In this document: piece after piece, positions 6,535 to 6,883 of the stretch
Layout: each line of letters starts with the position of its first letter
Position numbering within the stretch: position 1 is the stretch's first letter
Assembly: GCA_937915485.1 (NCBI GenBank)
Contig: CALGII010000267.1
Location: 1-6,883 of the forward strand
Origin: an uncultured Ignavibacteriota bacterium
Lineage (GTDB): Bacteria; Bacteroidota; Ignavibacteria; Tepidaquicellales; Tepidaquicellaceae
Reading direction: 5' to 3'
Length of the DNA: 6,883 bases
Made by a program: the position numbers and the translations under genes
The notes under the pieces: generated by a model
The model's input: the letters and a program-made list of their open reading frames with translations, nothing else
What the model was told of the DNA's origin: nothing
The model's database searches: none

Positions 6535-6883
6535 TTATATGGTGCCGAATATTCTGTCTCCCGCGTCTCCGAGTCCGGGCACGATGTAACCCTTATCATT
6601 AAGTTTCTCGTCGATGCTGCAGGTAAGCAAGCGGAAATATTTTTTTTCTTTAGCGTCGAATCTGTTGTCTATTGCCTTGAGCCCCTCGGGCGCGCAGAGA
6701 AGCGAAACCACGTTGATGTCCCTGAAGCCCATGTTCATCAGGTATTCAAGCGTGAAAATGACGCTTCCTCCCGTCGCTATCATCGGGTCGAGAACTATAA
6801 CCTTCGCGGCTTTCTTGTCCTTGAGAGCGGGAAACTTGAAATAATATTTAATAGGTTTTAGCGATTCTTCGTCCCTGTACAAC
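6535..6883 (-). CDS. upp: Uracil phosphoribosyltransferase, C-terminal part (cut by the window edge)
   Basis: Upp converts uracil and PRPP to UMP and pyrophosphate in pyrimidine salvage. About the last 115 residues are visible. The enzyme is normally about 208 residues, so roughly the first 90 lie beyond the window. Motifs seen are LYRDEESLKP near the edge, the PRPP-binding loop VLDPMIATGGS (nt about 6763-6795), CAPEG, and the C-terminal uracil-binding signature YIVPGLGDAGDRIFGT, with TAA at 6537-6535. The first visible codon is TTG, read here as an internal leucine of the usual GLYRDE motif and not as a start. The gene is truncated by the window, not broken. It precedes rel by 15 bases on the same strand, and its promoter is outside the window. 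Confidence 0.93.
   Translation of the reverse strand, partial: LYRDEESLKPIKYYFKFPALKDKKAAKVIVLDPMIATGGSVIFTLEYLMNMGFRDINVVSLLCAPEGLKAIDNRFDAKEKKYFRLLTCSIDEKLNDKGYIVPGLGDAGDRIFGTI

Noticed and set aside
6636..6652. T-run inside upp as a terminator on the + strand
   Set aside because: No GC-rich stem precedes it, and it is explained as codons for the KEKKYF stretch of Upp on the minus strand.
1..6883. Mobile elements, CRISPR arrays, tRNA/rRNA genes, toxin-antitoxin or defence genes
   Set aside because: No transposase or integrase motifs, no regularly spaced direct repeats outside the protein-domain repeats, and no RNA-gene structure were seen; genes fill nearly all the window.

Overview
The window looks like chromosomal DNA of the Bacteroidota/Chlorobi branch, most likely an Ignavibacteria-type organism. 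The main clue is the first gene. It encodes an exported protein built of Asp-box ('TGW...NGG..W') propeller repeats and two fibronectin-like domains, ending in an 'NYPNPFNPTTKIKF...KKMVLLK' tail typical of type IX secretion sorting domains in that group. A TAnnTTTG promoter-like element before folC and mostly weak Shine-Dalgarno signals fit the same assignment. The lineage is inferred from these features only; no marker RNA is present.

Layout. The + strand carries the secreted protein (5-1861) and a 93-base AT-rich gap holding a hairpin and a possible promoter. A tight three-gene run follows: folC (1955-3244), a HAD-family phosphatase (3247-3933) and acpS (3930-4298). The spacings in this run are 2 bases and a 4-base ATGA overlap, so it reads as one operon. 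The - strand carries, in transcription order, the 3' part of upp (6883-6535, cut by the window edge) and a full-length bifunctional rel (6519-4291), 15 bases apart. The two operons converge and their last genes overlap by 8 bases. A strong GC-rich hairpin with a T-tract, probably the terminator of the folC operon, begins in the acpS stop codon and lies inside the last codons of rel.

How the genes fit together. FolC makes and polyglutamylates folates, and AcpS converts apo- to holo-acyl carrier protein. Rel makes and degrades (p)ppGpp, and Upp salvages uracil using PRPP. All are housekeeping or growth-control functions. The HAD enzyme has an intact active site but no substrate that can be read from the sequence.

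There are no RNA genes, CRISPR arrays, insertion sequences, attachment sites or phage genes, and no stretch over 300 bases lacks a gene. I found no convincing undescribed system. The points most worth a second look are the terminator embedded in the opposing rel gene, the HAD gene locked between folC and acpS, the upp-rel pairing, and the nearly leaderless start of folC.
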